Part shown: one piece after another, positions 18,493 through 26,752 of the stretch
How the letters are laid out: every line of letters begins with the position of its first letter
Position numbering within the stretch: the stretch's first letter is position 1
Source: Azospirillum picis
GTDB lineage: Bacteria > Pseudomonadota > Alphaproteobacteria > Azospirillales > Azospirillaceae
DNA: 64,000 nt
Assembly: GCF_017876115.1 (NCBI RefSeq)
Contig: NZ_JAGINO010000015.1
Location: forward strand, 62,001 to 126,000
Direction: 5' to 3'
Notes under the pieces: model-generated
What the model was told of the DNA's origin: nothing
The model's database searches: none
The model's input: only the letters and a program-made list of their open reading frames with translations
Translations under genes and position numbers: made by a program

Positions 18493-19518
18493 TCAGCGCC
18501 CCGGCGTGTAGATCTGGTCGAAGATGCCGCCGTCGGCGAAGAACTTCGCCTGGGCCGAACGCCATCCGCCGAACTTGCCGTCGATGGTGAACATCTCCAG
18601 TTTGGGGAAGCGGTCGGCGTAACGGTCGGCGACCTCCGCCAGGCGCGGGCGGTAGTAGTGGCGGGCCGCCAGATCCTGCGCCTCGGGCGTGTAGAGGGTG
18701 CGCAGGTAGGCTTCCGCGGCCTTGCGGGTGCCTTTGCGGTCGACCACCTGGTCGACGATGGCGACCGGCGGCTCGGCGAGGATGCTGACCGACGGCACGA
18801 CGATGTCGAACTTGTCGGGACCGAGCTCCTTCACCGCCAGGAACGCCTCATTCTCCCAAGCCAGCAGCACGTCGCCGAGGCCACGCTGCACGAAGGTGAT
18901 GGTGGCGCCGCGGGCGCCGGTATCGAGCACCGGGACGTTCTTGAGGAGCTGCGAGGTGAACTCCTTGGCCTTCGCCTCGTCGCCGCCATTCTTGTCCAGC
19001 GCGTAGCCGTAGGCGGCCAGGAAGTTCCAGCGGGCGCCGCCGGAGGTCTTCGGGTTCGGCGTGATGACCTGGGTGCCCGGCTTCACCAGGTCGTCCCAGT
19101 CCTTGATCGCCTTGGGGTTGCCCTTGCGCACCAGGAACACGATGGTCGAGGTGTAGGGCGAGCTGTTGTCGGGGAATTCCTTCTGCCAGTCCTTGTCGAG
19201 CCGGCCGGCGTCGGCGATGGCGTCGATGTCGTAGGCCAGCGCCAGGGTGACCACGTCGGCGTCGTTGCCGTCGATCACCGAGCGCGCCTGGGTGCCGGAG
19301 CCGCCGTGCGACTGGCGGATCGCCACCGTCTGGCCGCTCTCGGTCTTCCACTTGGCGGCGAACAGCTTGTTGTAGTCGGCGTAGAGTTCGCGGGTCGGAT
19401 CGTAGGAAACGTTCAGCAAATTGCTGTCCGCCGCCGATGCGGTCCGGCTGGCCGTAGCGCCGCAGGCCAGCGCAGCGCCGAGCAGGAGGGCCGCAAGGGA
19501 TCGGGTGCGTGCGTGCAT
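18493..19518 (-). CDS. sbp: Sulfate-binding periplasmic protein
   Basis: 341 residues from ATG 19518, chosen over ATG 19530 because GGAG lies 7 bases upstream of it. A standard signal peptide (MHARTRSLAALLLGAALACG, cleavage near ASA) is followed by the Sbp start LLNVSYDPTRELYADYNKLFAAKW. The sulfate-pocket motifs QSHGGSGTQARSVIDGNDADVVTLALAYDID and NPKTSGGARWNFLAAYGYAL are intact. It captures sulfate or thiosulfate for CysTWA and is the first transporter gene after the Rrf2 regulator. An 18-bp palindrome lies upstream of it. Confidence 0.95.
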   Translation of the reverse strand: MHARTRSLAALLLGAALACGATASRTASAADSNLLNVSYDPTRELYADYNKLFAAKWKTESGQTVAIRQSHGGSGTQARSVIDGNDADVVTLALAYDIDAIADAGRLDKDWQKEFPDNSSPYTSTIVFLVRKGNPKAIKDWDDLVKPGTQVITPNPKTSGGARWNFLAAYGYALDKNGGDEAKAKEFTSQLLKNVPVLDTGARGATITFVQRGLGDVLLAWENEAFLAVKELGPDKFDIVVPSVSILAEPPVAIVDQVVDRKGTRKAAEAYLRTLYTPEAQDLAARHYYRPRLAEVADRYADRFPKLEMFTIDGKFGGWRSAQAKFFADGGIFDQIYTPGR

Positions 19519-19585
19519 GTCCAACTCCATCGGGTGGGCCGGACCAGGGGGGCGCCTCCCCGGTCCGGCAAGCTATGCACGAATA

Positions 19586-19627
19586 CTCGATCAAGTAGGT
19601 CGAGAATAAAAGCGGGAATTCCCGCTT
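19586..19627. promoter_or_regulatory. Operator-like palindromes upstream of the sulfate operon
   Basis: Two inverted repeats lie side by side in the 158-bp gap before sbp: CTCGA-N9-TCGAG at 19586-19604 and a perfect 18-bp palindrome AAGCGGGAATTCCCGCTT at 19610-19627. The surrounding DNA is AT-rich. They sit between the Rrf2 gene and sbp, at promoter distance from sbp, so they are candidate sites for the Rrf2 protein (inference). The second could also act as a hairpin in the rrf2 mRNA. Confidence 0.5.
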
Positions 19628-19676
19628 AACCAAAAAATTGTGCGACTTTATATGTATTTCACCGATGCTGTTTGTT

Positions 19677-20153
19677 CTATGCCCCGGCCAGCCGGATAAC
19701 CGGAGCGCCGAAATCGTCCTCGTCCATAAGAGGAGAGGTGGTGCCGGCGAGTGCGCTTGCCAACGTTGTGCTTTCGAGTGCCCGGACTGTGGCCTCATGG
19801 ATATCGGCGAATGCACGGCGGATGAGGCAGGCCGTCTCGTCCTGGCAATCGTCGCAGCGCTGGTAGGCGACGCGGCTGAGACAGGGCAGGGGGGCCAGCG
19901 GCCCGTCGATCACCCGCAGGATCTGGGCGAAGGTGATCTCCTCCGCCGGGCGGATCAACACATAGCCGCCGTTCTTTCCCCGCCGGCTCGCCACCAGCCC
20001 ATGGTGCTTGAGGTCCAGCAGGATCTGTTCGAGGAACCGCTTGGGCAGCCGGTGGCGCTCTGCGATGTCGGCGATCTGCAGCGACTCCCCTTCGTCCGCG
20101 GCGGCAAGGGCGAGCATCGCCCTGAGGGCGTATTTGGCTTTCTGTGACAGCAT
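19677..20153 (-). CDS. Rrf2 family regulator, probable sulfur-assimilation regulator
   Basis: 158 residues from ATG 20153 (GGGAG seven bases upstream). The winged HTH occupies about residues 1-80 (MLSQKAKYALRAMLALA, then LPKRFLEQILLDLKHHGLVASRRGKNGGY). Around residues 95-115 four cysteines are clustered (C-x8-C-x2-C-x5-C), the region where IscR/RirA-type members hold an Fe-S cluster. The gene is directly upstream of the sulfate uptake operon on the same strand, which fits a cysteine- or sulfide-responsive regulator. Fe-S binding is inference from the cysteines. Confidence 0.85.
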   Translation of the reverse strand: MLSQKAKYALRAMLALAAADEGESLQIADIAERHRLPKRFLEQILLDLKHHGLVASRRGKNGGYVLIRPAEEITFAQILRVIDGPLAPLPCLSRVAYQRCDDCQDETACLIRRAFADIHEATVRALESTTLASALAGTTSPLMDEDDFGAPVIRLAGA

Positions 20154-20619
20154 GCTCCCAGTGTAGCCGATCGACGGCGGCGGAGTCAGCCGGCGGGTGG
20201 GGGAATCCGGAAGGATCATCCGCACCGCCGGCCGGGCGTTCGGACGGGGGGCAGGCAGCCGGATGGAACATTTGAAACGCCGTGAACCATTCCGCGCCGC
20301 ATGTTCCATGTTCCACAACGACGACGACGGCCGAATGCGGCGTTGGCAGGCGGTGTGAGCGGGAGGCTTCAGGGGGGAGGCAAGGCGCGGCATGTGGAAA
20401 GCTCCGGGCCGGTGGTCAGCCAGGAGTCCTACCCCATGACCGGGCGGCCTGGAATGGCCGGATGAAAAATCCGCCGGGAGAGATGGCGGCCCGGCTTGGC
20501 GGGCGGCTGGGCGGCGGCCGAGGACAGCATCATCCCGGGCGCCATCAGCCCCGTATCCTTGCTAAGATCGTCCCGATCCCCCCAACGGGATCGCCAGTGG
20601 CGATGATGGTGTCGGAAAA
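20154..20619. other. 466-bp intergenic region, no convincing gene
   Basis: The gap lies between the divergent Rrf2 and adenylate-kinase-like genes. It is GC-rich with several G-runs, and no frame has a Shine-Dalgarno sequence or family resemblance. A string at 20418-20433 resembles a B12 box but lacks the rest of that riboswitch (see rejected list). Promoters for both flanking genes must lie here, but I cannot place them. Confidence 0.4.
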
Positions 20620-21147
20620 ATGCAGCTTTCGGATCTTGGCCAGCGCATCTGTATCCTGGGACCCTCCAACAGCGGGAAATCCACGCTTGCGGAAGCGATT
20701 GCGCGGAAATGCGGTTTCCCGGTCGTCCACCTCGACCGGCTTTACCACGCTCCTGGGACGGACTGGGAACCGCGCCCGGCAGACGAGTTCGTTGCCCTGC
20801 ACGACGCGGCGATCGCCGGCGAACGCTGGATCATGGACGGCAACTATTCACGGTGCATGCCGCAGCGTTTCCGGCGTGCGACCGGCCTGATCTTCCTGGA
20901 TGTGTCCATGCCGCTCAGCTTGCTGCGGTACTTTCGCCGGACACTGTTCGAGCCGGAGAGGCGGGGTGCGCTGGAGGGACGGCGGGACAGTATCAAGTGG
21001 ACGATGATCCACCACATCGCCGTGACCACCCCCAGGAACAGGGAACGAAACCTGGCGACCTTCCATCAGGCCGACCTGCCGAAAATCCGCCTCGGTTCCG
21101 CGCGGGACATCAACGCCTGCTACCGGCGGTGGGGGCTTCAGAGGTGA
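20620..21147 (+). CDS. Adenylate-kinase-like P-loop NTPase (FlaR-like)
   Basis: 175-residue single-domain P-loop protein. Walker A is GPSNSGKST (residues 14-22), followed by HLDRLYHAPGTDWEPR and WIMDGNYSRCM. This pattern marks the family labelled topology-modulation or FlaR-like adenylate kinases. The middle (FLDVSMPLSLLRYFRRTL) and the Arg-rich lid region resemble nucleoside-monophosphate kinases. The true substrate of this family is poorly established. The gene is a single unit convergent with the dehalogenase-like hydrolase. Confidence 0.8.
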   Translation: MQLSDLGQRICILGPSNSGKSTLAEAIARKCGFPVVHLDRLYHAPGTDWEPRPADEFVALHDAAIAGERWIMDGNYSRCMPQRFRRATGLIFLDVSMPLSLLRYFRRTLFEPERRGALEGRRDSIKWTMIHHIAVTTPRNRERNLATFHQADLPKIRLGSARDINACYRRWGLQR

Positions 21148-21226
21148 CGGACCCCATCGGGGCCGGCGGATTGAGCCGGGCCGATCCCTGCCGCCGCGCC
21201 CGGTCCGCCCTCCCGGTGCCGCGGTG

Positions 21227-22168
21227 TCATCCCGGCCAAGCGGCCGCCTTCCGGCACAGGAAGGGCTTCAGGGAGCCGATGACCTCGTCCGGGGCGTCTT
21301 CCGGCTGAAGATGCCCGCCGCTCGTCGATGCTCCGCTCACCCGGTCGGCCCATCGGGACCAGATTGCGACCGGGGTCCCGCCTGCCGGTTCGGCGTCGGC
21401 CACCGGCCACTCCTTCGCGGGCCACAGCACATGCACGGGGCATTGGAGCCTTCGGCCCGATGCCGCGTCTTCGCGGTCCTGGACGAGGTCGTCGTCGAGG
21501 GCGGCCCGGTAGTCCTCGCACATCGCATGGCGGACCGCCGGATCGCGGAAGGCCGTACGATAGGCGTCGAGGGCGTCCGGTTCGATGCTCTCCAATCCGC
21601 CCGCCATCCTTGCCAGCGCGGCGTCGATGAACGCATCCGGGTCCGCCGCCAGCAAGCGCTCGGGCAGATCCGCCTCCTGTGACAGGAAGAACCAGTGGAA
21701 CGCCTTCGCGGCATAGCGGTGGTCGACCGACGCCATCGCGTCGAGGGTGGGGATCACGGCGAGGGAGGCGTAGGCGGTCACGCGGTCGGGCTGGTCCAGC
21801 GCCAGCCTGTATCCCACACGTGCGCCGCGATCATGGCCGACGACGGCGAAGCGGTCATGCCCCATCCGGTCCATCAACGCCGCGAGCGCCGTGCCGACGC
21901 GCCGCTTCGTCCAGCGCGGCGTCATCGCCGCCGGTCTGCTGGCGCCGTAGCCGGGCAGGTCGGGAATGACGAGCGTGAAGTCCCGGGCAAGCCCGGGAGC
22001 GATCCTGCGCCAAGCGATGTGCGTCTGCGGGTAGCCATGCAGGAGAAGAACGGCCGGTCCGGCGCCGCCGGTCACGCCGGCAAACCTGACGCCGCCGGCC
22101 TCCATGCCGATCGGCCGGAAACCGGGATAGAAATCGGCCGCGACGGCGGCGTCGGAGGTTTCATCCAT
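21227..22168 (-). CDS. Alpha/beta hydrolase, haloacetate-dehalogenase/epoxide-hydrolase type
   Basis: 313 residues. The oxyanion region is LLLHGYPQTHIAWRRIAPGL and DLPGYGASRP follows. The nucleophile elbow is GHDRGAR with Asp as nucleophile, which separates this subgroup (haloacetate dehalogenases, epoxide hydrolases) from serine esterases. The catalytic His is in SGGHLQPEDAP. AGGAAGG lies 9 bases before the start. It is the last gene of a three-gene minus-strand unit with an EamA exporter and a second hydrolase, probably controlled by the divergent TetR protein. The substrate is unknown. Confidence 0.85.
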   Translation of the reverse strand: MDETSDAAVAADFYPGFRPIGMEAGGVRFAGVTGGAGPAVLLLHGYPQTHIAWRRIAPGLARDFTLVIPDLPGYGASRPAAMTPRWTKRRVGTALAALMDRMGHDRFAVVGHDRGARVGYRLALDQPDRVTAYASLAVIPTLDAMASVDHRYAAKAFHWFFLSQEADLPERLLAADPDAFIDAALARMAGGLESIEPDALDAYRTAFRDPAVRHAMCEDYRAALDDDLVQDREDAASGRRLQCPVHVLWPAKEWPVADAEPAGGTPVAIWSRWADRVSGASTSGGHLQPEDAPDEVIGSLKPFLCRKAAAWPG

Positions 22169-22215
22169 GGTGATGGGCCTTCCTGTGCGGTTCGCTCATG
22201 TGGGATGCGGTTGGG

Positions 22216-22260
22216 CGGGCGTGGGGCAGGCGGGCGTGGGGCAGGCGGGAGTGGGTCAGG
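22216..22260. repeat. Three 15-bp tandem repeats between hydrolase and exporter
   Basis: Units CGGGCGTGGGGCAGG at 22216-22230 and 22231-22245, and a variant CGGGAGTGGGTCAGG at 22246-22260. They occupy the 87-bp gap between the two minus-strand genes and overlap the exporter's stop codon. They do not resemble a known regulatory site; slippage-generated repeats are the simplest view. Confidence 0.8.
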
Positions 22261-23137
22261 CGGGATTTCGGCGTGGCTTGGCAGGGGCGCCGGCCTGCGT
22301 CAGGACGACGCCCGCGATGCAGATCGAGGCACCCAGCACCAGCGGCAACGTCACCCCCTCGCCGAGGAAGACGATGCCGGCGAGGATCGCGAAAACGGTC
22401 TGGAGCAGCGCGAACGGTGCCACCCGTGCCAGCGTGGCCCGCTCGATGAGCCAGAACCAGAGGCCGAAGGCCAGGATGGCGCCGAACAGCACCGCATAGG
22501 CGAGCGAGAGCCACGCGAGCGGGCCGGCCGCGTCGAGCGCCGCCATCTGCCCCCGCTCCAGCATCCAGGACGCCAGGCCGACCTGCGGAACGGTGAAGAG
22601 CGACAGCCAGCCGATCAGGCGCAGCGGCCGCAGGGGGCCGAGGCGCTTGATGAGGACGTTGCCGAACGCCTGGGCCGCCGCCCCTCCCGCCACCAGCACC
22701 GCCGCCGTCGGGGGCATCGGTTCGCCGGGATCCGCCACCGCCAGGGCGACGCCGGCGATGGCCACGGCGAGGCCGAGGGCGACGCGGGCCGACGGGCGCT
22801 CCCCCAGCACCGGCCATGCCATCAGGACCGTGAACGGAGTGGTGAGCTGCACGATGACCGCCGAGAGCCCGACCGCGCCAAGATGAAGGCCGGTGAAGAA
22901 GAGCCCGAAGCACAGGCCGCCGAAGAAGATGGAGATGACCGCCGATGCGGCGATCTCGCGCCGCGACGGCCGCGACGGCCGCGGGGCGAAGGGCAGCATC
23001 AGCAGCGCCACGAAGGCGAAGCGCAGCGTGACGAAGAACAGGGGCGGGAACGCGTCCACCCCATATTTGCTGGTGACGAACTGCACGCCCCACAGCAGGG
23101 CGACCAGCAGCGCGGCGAGCGTTTCGAGGGGGGACAC
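22256..23137 (-). CDS. EamA/DMT-family transporter
   Basis: 293-residue membrane protein with about ten hydrophobic segments in two halves, as in the drug/metabolite transporter superfamily. The start TLAALLVALLWGVQFVTSKYGVDAFPPLFFVTLRF is the first EamA repeat and LSLAYAVLFGAILAFGLWFWLIERATLARVAPFALLQTVFAILAGIVFLGE is in the second. The start is GTG at 23137 with AAGG upstream. It lies 13 bp after the upstream hydrolase gene, so it is co-transcribed with it. It is expected to export a small metabolite, perhaps the substrate or product of the neighbouring hydrolases. Confidence 0.9.
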   Translation of the reverse strand: MSPLETLAALLVALLWGVQFVTSKYGVDAFPPLFFVTLRFAFVALLMLPFAPRPSRPSRREIAASAVISIFFGGLCFGLFFTGLHLGAVGLSAVIVQLTTPFTVLMAWPVLGERPSARVALGLAVAIAGVALAVADPGEPMPPTAAVLVAGGAAAQAFGNVLIKRLGPLRPLRLIGWLSLFTVPQVGLASWMLERGQMAALDAAGPLAWLSLAYAVLFGAILAFGLWFWLIERATLARVAPFALLQTVFAILAGIVFLGEGVTLPLVLGASICIAGVVLTQAGAPAKPRRNPA

Positions 23138-23150
23138 GGCAGCCTTCCAG

Positions 23151-23978
23151 TCAACCGCGGGCGAACGCGGCCAGCTCGCGATTGAAGCGTTCGGGGCGTT
23201 CGTAGAAGGGAGCGTGCGCCGCGCCCTCGAAGATCGAGAGCCTTGCCGCCGGATTGAGGTCGAGCACGCGCTGCGACATCTCCAGGCGGGTATGGCGCTC
23301 CTGGTCGCCCCAGGTCACCAGCAGTTTCGGAATGGCGGCCCACACCTCGTCAAGGCCTTCGCTGTCGAGCTTGGGAACGGCGAGCTGCACCTCGCGCGGC
23401 ACCATGCCGTTGAACACCAGCATCCGGCGGAAGTCGGCGTCGTCGGGCGGGGTTGCGAAACAGGCGGCGAGGAAGGTGGCGTAGGCCGCGCTCCGCACCC
23501 CGAGATCCGCCGAGCCCAGCAGGTCGACATGCGCGAGCGCCGCCTGTCCGAGGAGGTCCGGCGCCAGTTTCGTGACGGCGCCGACGAGGTTGACGCCGCC
23601 GACGCGATCCTGGCCGTATTTCCTGAGATAGAAGCCGGCGATCAGGCCGCCGAGCGACCAGCCGACCAGGATCGGGCGGGCGAAGCCCGACGCCTCGATG
23701 ACGGCATGAAGGTCGTCCGCCCACAGGGCGGGATCCGCATAGGCGGCGACGTCCGCGGGCTTGGAGGAGTCGCCGTGCCCCCTCAGGTCGTAGCTGACGA
23801 TCCGGCAGGTCTCCGCGAGCGTGCCCGCCGTCTGCCGCATCCAGCTCAGCCGGCTCTGGCCGAGCCCATGGATGAGGATGATCCCAGGGCCTTCCGCCGC
23901 GCCGTGGCGCGACGCGGCCAGGGTCAGTCCGTCGGCGGTCCTGACGGTGAAATGGGTGGCTGCTGCGGGAAGCGACAT
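23151..23978 (-). CDS. Alpha/beta hydrolase, serine type
   Basis: 275 residues from ATG 23978 (AAGGA nearby upstream). The sequence shows ILIHGLGQSRLSWM, DLRGHGDSSKP, the nucleophile elbow GWSLGG with Ser, and the catalytic His in FEGAAHAPFYERPERFN. This matches esterases, lactonases and the non-haem chloroperoxidase-like branch. It is the first gene of the three-gene unit facing TetR. Its start lies 17 bp from the first TetR operator, so repression of this unit is likely. Confidence 0.87.
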   Translation of the reverse strand: MSLPAAATHFTVRTADGLTLAASRHGAAEGPGIILIHGLGQSRLSWMRQTAGTLAETCRIVSYDLRGHGDSSKPADVAAYADPALWADDLHAVIEASGFARPILVGWSLGGLIAGFYLRKYGQDRVGGVNLVGAVTKLAPDLLGQAALAHVDLLGSADLGVRSAAYATFLAACFATPPDDADFRRMLVFNGMVPREVQLAVPKLDSEGLDEVWAAIPKLLVTWGDQERHTRLEMSQRVLDLNPAARLSIFEGAAHAPFYERPERFNRELAAFARG

Positions 23979-23994
23979 GTCCGTTCCTTGTGTG

Positions 23995-24055
23995 TAGCGA
24001 TCGCTAAACGATATGCTCTTGCCTTTCCGTGTCAACGAGTTTTTAGTGATCGCTA
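23995..24055. promoter_or_regulatory. Paired TetR operators in the divergent promoter
   Basis: A perfect 12-bp palindrome TAGCGATCGCTA lies at 23995-24006 and a near-copy TAGTGATCGCTA at 24044-24055, 49 bp apart. The first precedes the hydrolase operon and the second reaches the first base of the TetR start codon. The placement matches an autoregulating TetR repressor controlling both directions. The conclusion is inference, but the repetition of the same 12-mer is direct. Confidence 0.7.
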
Positions 24056-24684
24056 TGGACAAGGCGCGACGAACACGGCGAAGCGGCCCCCGGACCTTCG
24101 ACCGGGACGAGGCGGTGGCGACCGCGATGCGCCTGTTCTGGCGGCACGGCTATGAGGGCGTGTCGATCAGCGATCTCACCACGGCGATCGGCATCGCGCC
24201 GCCGAGCCTCTATGCGGCCTTCGGCAGCAAGGCCGAACTGTACCGCGAGGCGCTGGACCGCTATGGCGAACTCCCGCGCGCTCTCAACACCCTCGTTCCG
24301 CTGGAGACGCCGAGCGCCACCGCGGCTGCCCTGCTGCGCCGCGCCATCGAGTTCGCGACCGATCCGCAGGGTGAGGGAGGCTGCATGATCTCCCTCGGCA
24401 TGGTGCAATGCGGCCCCGACCACGCAATCATCGCCCGCGATCTGGCGGCGCGGCGGCAAGCCATGGTCGAGGCGGCGGCGGACGTCTTCTCCCGGTGGCT
24501 CGATGCCGCGTCCAGCCGCGCGCTTGCCCGCTATCTTCTGACCGTGATGCAGGGAATCGCGATACAGACCCGCGACGGCGTCGGCAGGCAGGAACTGCTG
24601 GCCATGGCCGATACCATCGTCGACGACATCCGCCGCCGTTACGACGCCGCCGCCGGGCGCATGGCGGAACCCGAGACTGCGTGA
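24055..24684 (+). CDS. TetR family transcriptional regulator
   Basis: 209 residues from ATG 24055; ATG 24013 is an alternative without better ribosome-binding support. The N-terminal HTH is clear (FDRDEAVATAMRLFWRHGYEGVSISDLTTAIGIAPPSLYAAFGSKAELYREAL). The C-terminal ligand domain includes the CMISLGMVQCGP stretch common in AcrR-type members. No Shine-Dalgarno sequence is evident, and an operator copy overlaps the start codon, which suggests tight autorepression. It is divergent from the hydrolase/exporter unit. Confidence 0.9.
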   Translation: MDKARRTRRSGPRTFDRDEAVATAMRLFWRHGYEGVSISDLTTAIGIAPPSLYAAFGSKAELYREALDRYGELPRALNTLVPLETPSATAAALLRRAIEFATDPQGEGGCMISLGMVQCGPDHAIIARDLAARRQAMVEAAADVFSRWLDAASSRALARYLLTVMQGIAIQTRDGVGRQELLAMADTIVDDIRRRYDAAAGRMAEPETA

Positions 24685-24987
24685 CCCGGCGGCGCTCCTG
24701 CCATACCCTCCTGCCGCGGCGATCATAGGGGTGCTTGCCGGCGGACGGCGTGTCCATGCCACCATGCGCGACGCATCGCGATCGGCCTCGGCCTACTCCG
24801 CCCGGCCGGTCGGCGGAAGACGCCGGGCCCGGCGCGCGTGGCCGTTGAGCGGCAGGGGGAACCACCCGACGCTGCCGTTCCGGCTAGGCCGTCCCCGGAT
24901 CTTCTCGCGATGTTCCTATCCTTGGCGCGGGATTCATGCAAAATTGTGGGCTTGCTTAATGGCCGTCGCCGGAAAGGACGGAGGTCC
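24685..24987. other. Intergenic region before the GAF histidine kinase
   Basis: 303 bp with no supported gene. The last 80 bp are less GC-rich and end in a strong Shine-Dalgarno sequence GGAGG at 24980-24984. The kinase promoter is expected here but has no clear consensus boxes. Confidence 0.4.
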
Positions 24988-26718
24988 ATGGATCAACGTT
25001 CCAGACCCTTTACGCCGCTCGCCTCCCTCACGAAGGCGCTGGCGCGGATATCGCGCGCCCGGACCAGGGACGAGGTCGTCGAGACCATCCGGACGAGCGC
25101 GCGGTCCCTGATCGGGTGCCAGGGCATCTCCATCATCCTGAAGGAAGGCAGCCTCTGCCACTATGTGGAGGAGGACGCGATCGGCCCGCTCTGGAAGGGG
25201 CAGAAGTTTCCGGCCTCGACCTGCATCAGCGGCTGGTCGATGATCAACCGGAAGACCGCAGTCGTTCCCGACATCGCGCAGGACGAGCGCATCCCGCAGG
25301 AGCTTTACGGCGGCACCTTCGTGCGCTCGCTCGCGATGGCGCCGGTGCGCGTCGACGCCCCCGTCGCGGCGATCGGGGCCTATTGGTCGCAGCCCTACGC
25401 TCCCGACCTGTGGGAGGTGGAGACGCTGGAGGCGCTTGCGGAGGCCGCGGCAGCCGCGCTGGAGAATGCCGACCTCATCGCCGAGCTGAAGGTCCGGCAG
25501 GCGCATTCCCGGCCGCCGGAGGATGGGGCTGCCGCCGAGGACTTCGCCGAAACCATCGAAAAGCTGGCCGGCATCGCGGCGGTGCCGACCATCCTCGACG
25601 TCGTGCTGCGGATGACGGGCATGGGGTTCGCGGCCGTCGCCCGCGTGACGCACTCACGCTGGGTGGCCTGCCAGGTCCTCGATCCGTTGGGCTTCGGTCT
25701 GAAGCCGGGTGACGAACTGCCGATCGAGAGCACGCTGTGCAACGAGATCAGGAGCCATCGCCAGACCGTCGTCTTCGACGACGCCGCCGAGGACGCGCAG
25801 TATTGCGACCACCACACCCCTCGGATCTACGGGTTGAGGAGCTATATCTCCGAACCGATCATCCTGGCGGGTGGCCAGTTCTGGGGCACGCTCTGCGCCA
25901 TCGATCCGAACCCGGCAAAGGTCAACAACCCGGAAGTGCTGGGCGCCTTCAAGCTGTTCGCCGAACTCATCGCCCATCACCTGGACGCCGAGGCTAGCCT
26001 CCGGTCGACGAACGCCTTGCTGGAACGGGAGCGCGAGCTCGCCGAACTGCGTGAACAGTTCATCGCGGTGCTGGGACACGACCTCCGCAACCCGATCGCC
26101 GCGCTGGACGCCGGGACGGACCGCCTGCTGAAGGAGGGTTGGACGAAACGAAGCCCGCTGGTGCTGAAGCTGATGAAGTCCAGCATCTCGCGGATGACCG
26201 GCCTTGTCGAAAACGTCATGGATCTGGCGCGGGCTCGGATGGGCGGCGGGATCACGCTTGCCGTGACGGCGGATGACCTCGGGGCGACGCTTCAGCATGT
26301 GGTCGACGAAATGCGGATGGCGCATCCGGGACGGGAGATCTCGGCGGCCTTCGACCTGCCGGCGACCGTGGCGGCCGACCATCTCCGTCTCGCCCAGATG
26401 GCGTCCAACCTGCTGTCGAACGCCATCATCCATGGTTCCGACAGGATGCCGGTCCGGATCGCCGGAGTCCTCGCCGCAGGCGGGCTGACAATCCGCGTCG
26501 TCAACGGCGGCCGGCCCATCCCGCCCGAGCAGATCGACAAGCTCTTCCAGCCGTTCAAGCGGGGCGGGGGCATTGCCGGCAGCAAGGGGCTGGGCCTCGG
26601 GCTCTACATCGCGTCGCAGATCGCCCAGGCCCATGACGGCAGGATCGAGGTACACTCCGACGCCGACGAGACGTGCTTCACCTTCAGCATGCCGATCAGC
26701 ATGCCGCTGAACGGCTGA
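24988..26718 (+). CDS. GAF-GAF sensor histidine kinase
   Basis: 576 residues from ATG 24988, set by GGAGG. An upstream in-frame extension to 24838 is rejected. The first GAF domain (about 15-160) contains FPASTCISGWSMINRKTAVVPDIAQDERIP. The second (about 190-345) contains RVTHSRWVACQVLDPLGFGLKPGDEL, IRSHRQTVVFDDA and GTLCAIDPNP. The kinase core has its phospho-His in AVLGHDLRNPIAALDAG, N box LASNLLSNAIIHG and G boxes ending GLGLGLYIASQIAQAHDGRIEV. It has no membrane segment, so it senses a cytoplasmic signal, possibly light or redox through GAF. No response regulator is adjacent: an orphan kinase. Confidence 0.92.
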   Translation: MDQRSRPFTPLASLTKALARISRARTRDEVVETIRTSARSLIGCQGISIILKEGSLCHYVEEDAIGPLWKGQKFPASTCISGWSMINRKTAVVPDIAQDERIPQELYGGTFVRSLAMAPVRVDAPVAAIGAYWSQPYAPDLWEVETLEALAEAAAAALENADLIAELKVRQAHSRPPEDGAAAEDFAETIEKLAGIAAVPTILDVVLRMTGMGFAAVARVTHSRWVACQVLDPLGFGLKPGDELPIESTLCNEIRSHRQTVVFDDAAEDAQYCDHHTPRIYGLRSYISEPIILAGGQFWGTLCAIDPNPAKVNNPEVLGAFKLFAELIAHHLDAEASLRSTNALLERERELAELREQFIAVLGHDLRNPIAALDAGTDRLLKEGWTKRSPLVLKLMKSSISRMTGLVENVMDLARARMGGGITLAVTADDLGATLQHVVDEMRMAHPGREISAAFDLPATVAADHLRLAQMASNLLSNAIIHGSDRMPVRIAGVLAAGGLTIRVVNGGRPIPPEQIDKLFQPFKRGGGIAGSKGLGLGLYIASQIAQAHDGRIEVHSDADETCFTFSMPISMPLNG

Positions 26719-26752
26719 CGCCGGGTCCGGCCCTTCCCGTGCGGCGTGCCGC

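Noticed and set aside
20418..20433. Sequence resembling a cobalamin riboswitch B12 box (AGCCAGGAGTCCTACC)
   Set aside because: Two core positions differ, none of the other conserved riboswitch segments is found upstream, and the following gene has no link to cobalamin.
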